Shown piece by piece: positions 1 through 7,819 of a stretch of DNA of 64,000 nucleotides (the stretch's first letter is position 1; each line of letters opens with the position of its first letter). A model generated the notes under the pieces. The model did not search any database. It saw only the letters and a list, made by a program, of their open reading frames with translations, and was not told the DNA's origin. The position numbers and the translations under genes were made by a program. Source of the DNA: Alphaproteobacteria bacterium (GTDB lineage: Bacteria; Pseudomonadota; Alphaproteobacteria; G02398745; G023898745); the NCBI GenBank assembly GCA_023898745.1, contig CP060237.1, positions 889,498 to 953,497 on the forward strand. Reading direction: 5' to 3'.

Positions 1-84
1 ATTAAAATCCACCTCAAAAACAGCGCCACTTATTTTGTATGATCCAATATCTACCGCTGTAATGATATGATTCTTTGAAGCCAC
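1..84 (-). CDS. ftsA: probable FtsA N-terminus (partial, runs off left edge)
   Basis: Only the first 28 codons are in the window, read leftward from a GTG at 84; an in-frame TAA lies three codons upstream, so no longer start exists. The peptide contains the phosphate-1 motif of the actin/Hsp70 ATPase fold (ITAVDIGSYKISGAV), and the short distance of this motif from the N-terminus resembles the cell-division protein FtsA, which anchors FtsZ to the membrane. Other actin-fold ATPases (PilM-like, Ppx-like) cannot be excluded from so little sequence. Confidence 0.45.
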   Translation of the reverse strand, partial: MASKNHIITAVDIGSYKISGAVFEVDFN

Positions 85-241
85 TTTATTTTATAATTTG
101 TTTGGGATTACGCTTTATTGTAGCGAGATTCAGGCTTGAGAATCAATCTACCCTTTTTTGTACTTATACATTTCAGGGAACACCCTTCGCCATTTGAAAA
201 ACCATTGCTGACAGACTCAACATAGATTTAATGGAGGTCGG

Positions 242-270
242 TTGCAGACTTATTGCTGATATACTATACT
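242..270 (+). promoter_or_regulatory. sigma-70-type promoter upstream of rplS with palindromic -10 region
   Basis: TTGCAG (242-247) and TATACT (265-270) are separated by exactly 17 bases, giving a good vegetative promoter. The -10 element is embedded in a perfect 16-base palindrome, CTATACTCGAGTATAG (264-279), which would cover the -10 box and transcription start. The start codon of rplS follows at 300. No operator function is known; the palindrome is what is seen. Confidence 0.5.
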
Positions 271-299
271 CGAGTATAGAAAAAGATAAAATTCTATAT

Positions 300-656
300 A
301 TGAGCCTTGTTTCATTATATGAAAAAAACGAAATTGCTAGATTAACGAAAGATAAAACGATTCCTGATTTCAAAGCAGGTGATACTGTGACAGTTAAAGT
401 GACAGTTGTTGAAGGCAAAACCAACAGACAACAACCCTTTCAAGGTGTTGTTATTGCGAGACACAACAGAGGGTTAAGCTCCACATTTCGTGTGAGAAAA
501 ATTTCTGGCACTTCAGGTGTTGAACGCTCATTTCATCTTTACTCTCCTAATATCGAGATTGAGGTTGAGCGCAGAGGAAGCGTAAGAAGAGCGAAACTAT
601 ATTACTTGAGAGGACTTTCAGGAAAGAAAGCCCGCATTGCTGAAGTTCGTAACTAA
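300..656 (+). CDS. rplS: 50S ribosomal protein L19
   Basis: L19 sits at the 30S-50S interface. The 118-residue product shows the family core: PDFKAGDTVTVKVTVVEG near the N-terminus, FQGVVIARHNRGL in the middle, then FRVRKIS, GVERSFHLYSP and RRAKLYYLRGLSGKKARI at the C-terminus. Length is normal for the family. I chose the ATG at 300 because it gives the usual N-terminal length; an in-frame ATG at 231 would add 23 residues without family similarity. In many bacteria rplS follows trmD, but here trmD is 27 kb away, so that operon is split. Only three bases separate it from the next gene, suggesting cotranscription. Confidence 0.95.
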   Translation: MSLVSLYEKNEIARLTKDKTIPDFKAGDTVTVKVTVVEGKTNRQQPFQGVVIARHNRGLSSTFRVRKISGTSGVERSFHLYSPNIEIEVERRGSVRRAKLYYLRGLSGKKARIAEVRN

Positions 657-659
657 GGG

Positions 660-2054
660 ATGGGATTTAAAACAACCTCCTTTTTTGCTCTAACAGCCTT
701 ATTATACTGCCTGCCAGTCAACTTTGTTTCTGAGAAAGCATGGCATTTATTTATCATATTTTTAGCAACAATCATTAGTGTAATTTTTCAAATTTTTCCT
801 ATCGTGCTGTCGGCGATTTTTGGCCTTACTTCTTGCCTTGTGCTTGGTATACTTGATATCAAAACACAAGCTCTATATGGGTTCAGCACCCCTATTGTAT
901 GGCTCATAGGATCTGTGTTTTTCATTGGTAGAGGTTTTGTGAATTCTCGACTTGGGGAACGTATTGCTTACTTTTTTATTTATTACACTGCAAAAACACC
1001 TTTACGTTTAGCGTACTCACTTATGCTGACAGAGCTGGTTGTTGCCCCTTTTATACCTAGCAATACAGCACGCTCAGGCGGAATACTTCTGCCTATCTTA
1101 GAATCTATATCAAATGCATTTAAAAGAAGCTTCTCAAAACCCGAGCAAGATAAAATGAACGCATTTTTATTCCAAACCGTTTTTCATAGCAGTGTTTCTT
1201 CAAGCGCTCTGTTTTTTACAGGAACTGTCAGCAACTCTTTAGCCGCTTCTTTTGCAAAGATCCAAGGGGTTGAGTTTGACTGGATTACTTGGTTCACTAT
1301 TACCTGCATTCCAGCAGGATTGTGTTTATGTCTTGCACCTTTGTTTGTTTATGCAATGGAACATCCAAATGTTAAAATTCCAAAAAGCTTTCAGTTGCTT
1401 GCGAAAAGCAAACTTGATGAGCTTGGAGCTTTTTCCTTTAAAGAATATCTCATGGTGTTCATATTGGTGTTGTTATTATTTTTATGGATATATGGAGATT
1501 CTCTTGGTTTGCATGCAGCATCAGTTGCAATTTTAGGTGTTGTGTTGTGTCTTTTAACAGGGGCAATTACTTTTTCAGAAATTTTAGCAGAAGATAAAGC
1601 ATGGGAAACTATTCTATGGCTTTCAATTCTTATTACAATGAGCACATATTTAAAAGAGTTTGGGTTTATTGCGATGATTAATCAATATGCCGTTCAGGCT
1701 ATCTCCGGCTTATCCTTTACCCTTGCTGCATTTTTAATTTTAGCAGGCTATTTTTGGATTGGATATTTGTTTGCAAGCAATTCCTCACATATAAGCGCTC
1801 TTTATAGCTCATTTCTAGGAATTTTGCTTATCATTGGTATGAATCCCGTTCTGGCCGGTGTTATACTCGCTGTTTTTAGCGTTCTATTTGCTTCACTTAC
1901 ACACTATGGCTCAACTGCCGGAAGTATTTTATTTTCTGCTGGATTTGTAAAAATGGAAAAATGGTGGAAAACCGGTCTATTTGTTGGATTTATGAATTTT
2001 TGGATCTGGATCATCATTGGCAGTTTATGGTGGAAATTTTTAGGATATTTATAG
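660..2054 (+). CDS. DASS-family dicarboxylate (2-oxoglutarate/malate-type) transporter
   Basis: A 464-residue inner-membrane protein with about eleven or twelve hydrophobic segments. It carries both signature clusters of the divalent anion:Na+ symporter family: FIPSNTARSGGILLPI (SNT at about residues 134-136) and, near residue 415, THYGSTAGSI. The arrangement resembles the 2-oxoglutarate/malate translocators of plastids, chlamydiae and bacteria (DiT1/YbhI type). In an intracellular bacterium such a carrier would import host C4/C5 dicarboxylates, possibly by exchange; that role is inferred. It starts three bases after rplS. Substrate cannot be told from sequence alone. Confidence 0.85.
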   Translation: MGFKTTSFFALTALLYCLPVNFVSEKAWHLFIIFLATIISVIFQIFPIVLSAIFGLTSCLVLGILDIKTQALYGFSTPIVWLIGSVFFIGRGFVNSRLGERIAYFFIYYTAKTPLRLAYSLMLTELVVAPFIPSNTARSGGILLPILESISNAFKRSFSKPEQDKMNAFLFQTVFHSSVSSSALFFTGTVSNSLAASFAKIQGVEFDWITWFTITCIPAGLCLCLAPLFVYAMEHPNVKIPKSFQLLAKSKLDELGAFSFKEYLMVFILVLLLFLWIYGDSLGLHAASVAILGVVLCLLTGAITFSEILAEDKAWETILWLSILITMSTYLKEFGFIAMINQYAVQAISGLSFTLAAFLILAGYFWIGYLFASNSSHISALYSSFLGILLIIGMNPVLAGVILAVFSVLFASLTHYGSTAGSILFSAGFVKMEKWWKTGLFVGFMNFWIWIIIGSLWWKFLGYL

Positions 2055-2090
2055 TATAATGAAATTAGAATAATTTGTCTTTCTTGTGTT

Positions 2091-2447
2091 ATGGCAGATG
2101 ATCAACAAAGTAACATTCCTTGTAATTGTAATAGTGCCGTTCTTTGTTTCTTGCCTGGACTGCTATGGGTTCTGATTCTTGGAGAGCTTTTCTTTTTATT
2201 GACGCGTACTTTTGTAAGATTCTATTCTGAAAAATTTTCTGGTGAAGATTTTACACAGAAATCATTTTGGCAAGCTGCCACACCATTCATCACAGGGCTA
2301 TGGACGATTTTCTTTGCGATTGTGACGCAATCAAATGCCACAAGTAAATCAAAAATTATAAAAGATTTGAATTTGGTTGGTGTGAGAAATATGTTTCCCG
2401 GTATGACAGAATCAGCCAAAACGTCAGCTTTGCAGAAGTTAATATAA
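2091..2447 (+). CDS. small two-helix membrane protein, function unknown
   Basis: The 118-residue product has an N-terminal cluster of three cysteines (PCNCNSAVLCF), a hydrophobic segment at about residues 17-43, and a second at about 62-80, followed by a polar C-terminal tail ending in KLI. I do not recognise a family. It lies 36 bases behind the dicarboxylate carrier in the same orientation and may share its transcript. An AT-only hairpin with a T-run follows the stop codon. The N-terminal cysteines next to a membrane helix are unusual but their role is not evident. Confidence 0.55.
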   Translation: MADDQQSNIPCNCNSAVLCFLPGLLWVLILGELFFLLTRTFVRFYSEKFSGEDFTQKSFWQAATPFITGLWTIFFAIVTQSNATSKSKIIKDLNLVGVRNMFPGMTESAKTSALQKLI

Positions 2448-2456
2448 TCTTTTGCA

Positions 2457-2485
2457 CTAAATTTATTTAAATATATTTAGTTTTT
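2457..2485 (+). terminator. possible rho-independent terminator (AT-only stem)
   Basis: A 12-base stem with one mismatch (CTAAATTTATTT against AAATATATTTAG) is followed by five T residues. The stem has almost no G-C pairs, so it is weak, but its position directly after the 2091-2447 gene fits a terminator. Confidence 0.35.
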
Positions 2486-2533
2486 ATTAATTATAAAGTA
2501 TACTTTAATTAGAGATATAATATATTTAAATAT

Positions 2534-3679
2534 ATGGTTGATATTAATAATCTTGAAAGCGCACTCGAAGAAATCAAAATCTCCTTAGGTGGTGACTTCT
2601 CTCAAGCAAATCTTGAGACTGTTTTAAAAGATGCGTTTGATGGAGTGGATATCTCAAATGAAGAAAATATTGCGCTTATAAAAGCTATCACAGGCGCATT
2701 ATTTACCGAACTTCAAACTACAGAAAATTTAACAGATCTTATAATATTTGCCGTCATGTTAACCCTCTTACTGCATCTAGATCCAAACCCAAGCGCTGAA
2801 ACAGTTTCTTTGTTTTTTGCGTATTTTTGTAAATTTTTCCGCCCAACTTGCGCTTGCTTTGAGAATTTTACTTTAAGTCTTTTGAAAGACTTGGGGTTTG
2901 ATATAAAACTCACAAGTGATGAAGGAGCAAAAAACTTTGGGACCGCTATAGGATTGCATGCAAAAATTGTTGGCTTAGAATTAACAGAATGTTTAAAGCC
3001 TTACACAACAAAAGTAAAAGGCAATATGTTAGCTCATGCATTCAAAGCGTTGTTTGATTTAAAGCAAGAAGACTTTTTAACTATGTGCGAATCTTACTTA
3101 GAGCTTGATTTGCGTATCAAATTTGTTGGTGAAGAATTAAAAAAACTTATTGATGCGAAAATTATCAAAAACAATGAAAAAGTTATTGCAGATGTTATGT
3201 GCAATATCATAAAAACTTGGGAAACACTTGGCTTTAATTTTTGTACAAAAAGTTTGGTTGACTTTCTCATCATGCATACAAAAGTATCAAGAGAAAAATA
3301 TGAAGAAATTAAAGCATGCGCATACGTCTGCTTAGATATTCCGGCTGTAAAAAATGCCTATTTAAAAATTGATGAATGTGCTGAAATTGATTTAAGTCAG
3401 TTTGTGTTAAATGATAACACCGCATTTACTTACACCTTAGACAGCTCTGATACTAAAGGCCAAATTGCATTATCGAAACTCCACCCACCCTGCGCACCTT
3501 TAGTTCGCTATCAAGTTCCATCCATACAAAAATCTTGTGAAAAATTTAAAGATGTATTTTCTTTTACTGTAAAAAATCTCTCAAACGATACGGAATGTAC
3601 AGCATTTGTGTTTTTATTACACGTGCAAGAACAGAAATGTTTTATTGGTTGTGAAACGCAATGTCAGCTTGAGTGCTAA
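2534..3679 (+). CDS. cysteine-rich hypothetical protein
   Basis: A 381-residue protein without recognisable family motifs and no signal peptide. It has about 17 cysteines scattered along its length, ending in the cluster KCFIGCETQCQLEC. The first two thirds look mostly alpha-helical; the last 100 residues have more beta character. The region upstream is extremely AT-rich with a TATAAT at about 2516, which could be its -10 box. Downstream sits a palindromic repeat. So many cysteines would be odd in the reducing cytoplasm unless they bind metal or the protein leaves the cell; this is inference only. Confidence 0.6.
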   Translation: MVDINNLESALEEIKISLGGDFSQANLETVLKDAFDGVDISNEENIALIKAITGALFTELQTTENLTDLIIFAVMLTLLLHLDPNPSAETVSLFFAYFCKFFRPTCACFENFTLSLLKDLGFDIKLTSDEGAKNFGTAIGLHAKIVGLELTECLKPYTTKVKGNMLAHAFKALFDLKQEDFLTMCESYLELDLRIKFVGEELKKLIDAKIIKNNEKVIADVMCNIIKTWETLGFNFCTKSLVDFLIMHTKVSREKYEEIKACAYVCLDIPAVKNAYLKIDECAEIDLSQFVLNDNTAFTYTLDSSDTKGQIALSKLHPPCAPLVRYQVPSIQKSCEKFKDVFSFTVKNLSNDTECTAFVFLLHVQEQKCFIGCETQCQLEC

Positions 3680-3688
3680 GAGCTTTTC

Positions 3689-3763
3689 CGTCATTCTGAG
3701 CGCAGCAAAGAATCTTTTTAATTTTGATTTGGGAAGATCCTTCACTTCGTTCAGGATGACGAG
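3689..3763. repeat. family-A palindromic element overlapping the 3' end of pfkA
   Basis: Outer arms CGTCATTCTGAGC and GTTCAGGATGACGAG are inverted copies; an inner pair (AAGAATC/GATCCTT) extends the hairpin. Related copies lie at 28069, 41506, 44861, 48153 and 55609. The right arm supplies the last codons and TGA stop of the leftward pfkA gene. Confidence 0.75.
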
Positions 3764-4719
3764 ATAAAGATATCCAATTCTTCACATCTATCAATTTCAG
3801 CTTGCGAAACGTAACGCTTTACAGATTCCTTTGGAATATCAATATCAGATGCTTGATAGTCTCGCCATATAACCATTTTGCGCCACATATTATCACGCGC
3901 CAACTTTACAGCATGAGCGCCCATATAGGACGCCATAAGACGATCAGTTTCGCAAACTGCACCACCTCTTTGTAAATGTCCCAATATTGTATAACGACTT
4001 GGAATAGGAATTTGTGTTTCCATAAATTCTTTCATACCCGTAACGCCTTCAGCCACCACCACGAGAGCTCCTGATTGATTTTCATCATAGCGTTTCAATA
4101 AAAACTCTTTTAACGCTTGCTCATTATGAGATTGTTCAGGAATAAGAATAGCATCTGCAAAAGCCGCAACCCCTGATTCAAGGGCAATAAATCCTGTGTC
4201 TCTCCCCATAACCTCTGCCACCATGATGCGCCTATGACTATATCCTGTGTTCTTAAGGTTATCTAGCAGAGATGTTACTGTTCCAACTGCGCTACAAAAT
4301 CCAATGGAACAATCTGTAAATGCCACATCGTTATCAATTGTTTTGGGAATGATAATAAAGGGATACTCCGGAAAAAACTTCTTAGCAATTTCAATACTCC
4401 CATCCCCTCCTATCAAAAACACACCGTCCAAATTGTAATCTTCTAAAAGCGCTAAAGGACGTGAACGTCCAGCCTCAAATTTATGCAGATCAGATGCCAC
4501 CATAGAACCTAGAATTGTCCCCGACCTGGAAGGTAAAAGAGGATCTAGGTAAGTAATTTTTTCGATAGTATAAGGTTGAGTAGCATGAATAGCATTTTGA
4601 TAAATACCAAATAATTCGATATCCTTGTGGGGTTTTAAATTCCTATAAATACTATAAATGACAGCATTTAAGCCAGGGCAGTCACCACCTGTTGTCATAA
4701 TTCCAAATCTTTTTTTCAT
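3751..4719 (-). CDS. pfkA: 6-phosphofructokinase, ATP-type by active-site residues
   Basis: Catalyses phosphorylation of fructose 6-phosphate, the committing step of glycolysis. The 322-residue protein shows TTGGDCPGLNAVI at the N-terminus, IGGDGS where PPi-dependent enzymes have GGDD, the PKTIDND catalytic loop, and AEVMGRDTGFIA. A glycine in the GGDGS position predicts ATP as donor even with the lysine of PKTIDND, as in known Gly/Lys-type bacterial enzymes. Its ATG overlaps the stop of the phzF-like gene (ATGA), making it the last gene of the ATP synthase F1 transcript. The last codons (ISSS then TGA) come from the arm of a palindromic repeat, so the native C-terminus may have been altered. 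Donor specificity is predicted, not shown. Confidence 0.9.
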   Translation of the reverse strand: MKKRFGIMTTGGDCPGLNAVIYSIYRNLKPHKDIELFGIYQNAIHATQPYTIEKITYLDPLLPSRSGTILGSMVASDLHKFEAGRSRPLALLEDYNLDGVFLIGGDGSIEIAKKFFPEYPFIIIPKTIDNDVAFTDCSIGFCSAVGTVTSLLDNLKNTGYSHRRIMVAEVMGRDTGFIALESGVAAFADAILIPEQSHNEQALKEFLLKRYDENQSGALVVVAEGVTGMKEFMETQIPIPSRYTILGHLQRGGAVCETDRLMASYMGAHAVKLARDNMWRKMVIWRDYQASDIDIPKESVKRYVSQAEIDRCEELDIFISSS

Positions 4720-5489
4720 GCAGTCATTAACTTTCTTTCTTCATATAAATCAGCTCTTGCAATAAATTCTACAATACCTGAAGTATGAATTATGCATTCA
4801 CACGTTCCGCTTTTTTGATATGAGCTTACACTCTTCTTTTTTAGAACATTACTCCAGTAAAGCGCAAGTCTGCAATTCACCGAACCGCAAAATGGATCTT
4901 CGAAAATTCCAACACTAGGCGCAAAATACCTACAAACATAATCATACTTTTGAGATGAAGCTGTAATGCATAGAGCGCGCTTTTTGAGCTTTTTGATCGC
5001 ATCAAAATCTGGTTGATAATGCAGCACATCACTTTCACCCTCTAATACAACGATATCAATAAGACCATCTGTCAAGATTTCTTTTGCGTTAGGTAAGCTA
5101 ACATCATAATTGCTTGATAAAGGTTTTAGCGAAATAACTGGAGTCAATAAATGCACCTGATCATTTGCATCCACACTTGCATCAATCACGCCTCTCTTGT
5201 GAATCAAGCGCACTTGAGATAGTCCATATTTCTTATTGATCATATATACAGCCGCTATTGTTGCATGCATACACAAAGGCGCTTCATCTTTAGGAGAAAA
5301 CCACCTTATAAAAAATATATTTTTCTTATAAGGTTTTACAAAAACCGTCTCTGAAAAGTTTATTTTTGCAGAAATATCTTGTGCATCCTTCGGAAATTCC
5401 TCTACAAAAAATACAGCGGCAGGATTGCCAAAAAACTCCTCAGATGAAAAGGCTCGAACGCAATAAAAATCTACCGTTTGCTCGATCAT
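4716..5489 (-). CDS. PhzF-family isomerase-like protein
   Basis: A protein of about 257 residues with PhzF/YddE-family landmarks: VRAFSSEEFFGNPAAVFF at the N-terminus, SETVFV, IRWFSPKDEAPLCMHATIA (the family's FTP...LCGHAT region with a Met for Gly), and CRYFAPSVGIFEDPFCGSV near the C-terminus. PhzF-like enzymes are two-domain isomerases or epimerases of the diaminopimelate epimerase fold; cellular substrates of most members are unknown. I placed the start at the ATG at 5489, which forms an ATGA overlap with the atpC stop; a longer reading would begin at 5507 inside atpC. It also overlaps pfkA by ATGA, so it sits in a translationally coupled chain. Confidence 0.8.
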   Translation of the reverse strand: MIEQTVDFYCVRAFSSEEFFGNPAAVFFVEEFPKDAQDISAKINFSETVFVKPYKKNIFFIRWFSPKDEAPLCMHATIAAVYMINKKYGLSQVRLIHKRGVIDASVDANDQVHLLTPVISLKPLSSNYDVSLPNAKEILTDGLIDIVVLEGESDVLHYQPDFDAIKKLKKRALCITASSQKYDYVCRYFAPSVGIFEDPFCGSVNCRLALYWSNVLKKKSVSSYQKSGTCECIIHTSGIVEFIARADLYEERKLMTA

Positions 5490-5725
5490 AACATGAACAC
5501 TTGGCAAATATTGTTATGAAATTTCACATAACCAGCTTCTATATCACGCTTATTTACTCTACCGTCCCGGTCTAAAAATGCCAAAGCACCTTTTGTAAGC
5601 TCTCCAAAAAACTCCATATGATCTTTCAAAAACCCTTTTTCTCCTATAGAAGTTTTTACATTAATAGAGCGAATATTCTCATGCACACTCATATCGCCCC
5701 CATATTGGTAAACCTCTAACCTCAT
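5486..5725 (-). CDS. atpC: ATP synthase epsilon subunit, N-terminal domain only
   Basis: The epsilon subunit links the gamma rotor to the c-ring; its C-terminal helices inhibit ATP hydrolysis in many bacteria. The product is only 79 residues against a usual 110-140. It matches the N-terminal beta-sandwich (SINVKTSIGEKGFLKDHMEFFGELTKGAL, then a hydrophobic ending), and there is no room for the helical C-terminal domain because the next gene begins inside its stop codon. Assignment rests on operon position after atpD and length-consistent beta-sandwich features. The missing inhibitory domain would remove epsilon-type control of hydrolysis. Confidence 0.8.
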   Translation of the reverse strand: MRLEVYQYGGDMSVHENIRSINVKTSIGEKGFLKDHMEFFGELTKGALAFLDRDGRVNKRDIEAGYVKFHNNICQVFML

Positions 5726-7122
5726 TTCATTGCCTCAGCTTTTTTATGCACATCACTAAGATTTCCAACCATATGGAACGCCATCTCAGGTAAATTGTCA
5801 ACTTCCCCATTTAAAATAGCCTCAAATCCATTGATTGTATCCTTTAAAGATACTAACGTTCCTTTCATACCTGTAAACACTTCAGCTGTTTGGAATGGTT
5901 GTGACAAAAATCTCTCGACTTTACGCGCTCTGGATACAACAAGCTTATCCTCTTCCGACAATTCATCAACGCCTAAAATACTAATAATATCCTTTAAATC
6001 TTTATACCGTTGTAAAATTTCCTTTACTCTTAATGCGACTTCGTAATGCTTTTTGCCCACAATACTTTCTTGCAAAATTGTAGAACTGGATTCTAATGGA
6101 TCCACTGATGGATAAATTCCTTTTGCTGCTAGGTTACGACTCAAAACTGTCGTTGCATCTAAGTGCGCGAAAGATGTTGCTGGTGCTGGATCGGTTAAGT
6201 CATCTGCAGGAATATATACAGCTTGAATCGATGTAATTGAACCAGACAATGTCGATGTAATACGCTCTTGAAGCGCCCCCATTTCAGATGCTAGTGTCGG
6301 TTGATATCCCACCGCTGCAGGCGTTCTTCCAAGAAGTGCTGATACTTCAGCGCCTGCTTGTGTAAAACGGAAAATATTATCAATAAAGAATAATACATCA
6401 AGCCCTAATTTATCTCTAAAATACTCTGCTTGTGTTAACCCTGTTAACGCAACCCTAAAACGCGCACCTGGCAACTCGTTCATTTGACCATACACAAGAG
6501 AGACTTTCGACTCATCACCCTCTAGGTCAATCACACCAGATTCGATCATTTCATAATATAAATCATTACCTTCACGTGTTCTTTCTCCGACACCTGCAAA
6601 TACAGAATAGCCGCTGTGCGCTTTTGCCATGTTGTTAATCAACTCCATGATCAAAACAGTTTTTCCAACACCTGCACCACCAAATAAACCAATCTTTCCA
6701 CCAAGAAGATACGGTGTTAACAAATCAATCACCTTAATGCCTGTTTCAAGAATTTCCGTTGTTGTTGATTGGTCAATAAATTCAGGAGCATCTCTGTGGA
6801 TAGGCATTTGCTCTTTAGTCTTAATATCGCCAAGGTTATCTATTGGCTCGCCCACTACATTCATCATGCGACCCAATATATTTTTCCCAACAGGAACTGT
6901 TATAGGTGCGCTTGTATCCTTAACGCCTTGCCCTCTTTTTAAACCAACTGTTGAATTCATTGCAATTGTGCGTACAGAATTTTCACCCATATGCGCCACA
7001 ACCTCAAGAATGATATTTGTTTTTTCAACAGACAAGGCATTCTTCAAATTAGGTAGTTTTTTTTCAAAAAACACATCAACAATTGTTCCCGTGATTTGTG
7101 ATATTTTTCCTTTATTCTCCAT
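5722..7122 (-). CDS. atpD: ATP synthase F1 beta subunit
   Basis: Catalytic subunit of the F1 head. Motifs visible: Walker A GGAGVGKTVLI, GERTREGNDLY, the DELSEED-like stretch GVDELSEEDKLVV, and LFFIDNIFRFTQAGAEVSALLGR containing the Walker B aspartate. Length of 466 residues is normal. The reading frame extends to a TTG at 7146, but the ATG at 7122 gives the family-like start MENKGKISQITGTIVDVFF and has GGGGTG eight bases upstream, so I prefer it; it overlaps the end of atpG by 11 bases. Downstream it overlaps atpC by ATGA. Confidence 0.97.
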   Translation of the reverse strand: MENKGKISQITGTIVDVFFEKKLPNLKNALSVEKTNIILEVVAHMGENSVRTIAMNSTVGLKRGQGVKDTSAPITVPVGKNILGRMMNVVGEPIDNLGDIKTKEQMPIHRDAPEFIDQSTTTEILETGIKVIDLLTPYLLGGKIGLFGGAGVGKTVLIMELINNMAKAHSGYSVFAGVGERTREGNDLYYEMIESGVIDLEGDESKVSLVYGQMNELPGARFRVALTGLTQAEYFRDKLGLDVLFFIDNIFRFTQAGAEVSALLGRTPAAVGYQPTLASEMGALQERITSTLSGSITSIQAVYIPADDLTDPAPATSFAHLDATTVLSRNLAAKGIYPSVDPLESSSTILQESIVGKKHYEVALRVKEILQRYKDLKDIISILGVDELSEEDKLVVSRARKVERFLSQPFQTAEVFTGMKGTLVSLKDTINGFEAILNGEVDNLPEMAFHMVGNLSDVHKKAEAMK

Positions 7123-7819
7123 AGACACTACACCCCGTTTCTGCAATTTCTTTTGTAATCATTTCTTGTCGTTTTTTATTGTACGATAACTTTAGCTCCC
7201 GTATTAATTCTTCTGCATTTTTGCTTGCGCTATCCATTGCCAACATTCTTGCAGCATTCTCAGATATTTGCGTACTTAAAAAGGCATTATTCAATGACAA
7301 TGCTAGGTAGCGCTTTAGCCATGCTTCATAATTAAATGCTTCATTCATCACATAAAAATCCCGCCCTTCATCATAAGCCCAAGGAAATAAAGTGTCTTCT
7401 TGAACAAGATGTCGTGATGTTGAAGCAAAGTGAATATAGGCAATTTTTATTTCTGAAAAATCATCCATTTTTCCAACGATTTTTTCAAAAAAATCTAAAG
7501 GCTTTATCTCGTTATCTTTAATAGAAATTATCGAATAGTCTTGATATTTATCCCTTAAAAAACGCGCAAATTTTGTATTTAAGGAACTGCATAATCCTCT
7601 TGCTGGCTCAAACGTCACAAGATACTTTTTATTACCTTTGCGCACCGGTTTAAAATATTGTTTTGTTTTTTGAAATTGCTCTACAAACGCCTGATTTTTG
7701 GGGAAGATTTGAGATAACTTTCTGTACTTTGTAATCGCAATCATTTTCATAACAGTTGTAATTTTCTCGGTTGTTTTAAGCCCATTAACTCTTGATTGAA
7801 TTTCTCTCAAGCTTGTCAT
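7112..7819 (-). CDS. atpG: ATP synthase F1 gamma subunit, short form
   Basis: Central rotor stalk. The two coiled-coil ends are well kept: LREIQSRVNGLKTTEKITTVMKMIA at the N-terminus and ARMLAMDSASKNAEELI...LSYNKKRQEMITKEIAE at the C-terminus. The middle, which forms the Rossmann-like globular domain, is reduced: 235 residues in total against roughly 285-295 in most bacteria. Its ATG overlaps the atpA stop (ATGA). Shortening of the globular part together with the truncated epsilon partner suggests coordinated simplification of the rotor. Confidence 0.93.
   Translation of the reverse strand: MTSLREIQSRVNGLKTTEKITTVMKMIAITKYRKLSQIFPKNQAFVEQFQKTKQYFKPVRKGNKKYLVTFEPARGLCSSLNTKFARFLRDKYQDYSIISIKDNEIKPLDFFEKIVGKMDDFSEIKIAYIHFASTSRHLVQEDTLFPWAYDEGRDFYVMNEAFNYEAWLKRYLALSLNNAFLSTQISENAARMLAMDSASKNAEELIRELKLSYNKKRQEMITKEIAETGCSVYGE

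Noticed and set aside
2534..3679. Metallothionein or zinc-ribbon protein because of many cysteines
   Set aside because: Cysteines are not arranged in regular CxxC pairs along most of the length.
7123..7146. TTG start for atpD adding eight residues
   Set aside because: The ATG at 7122 gives the usual beta-subunit start and has a better-spaced ribosome site.
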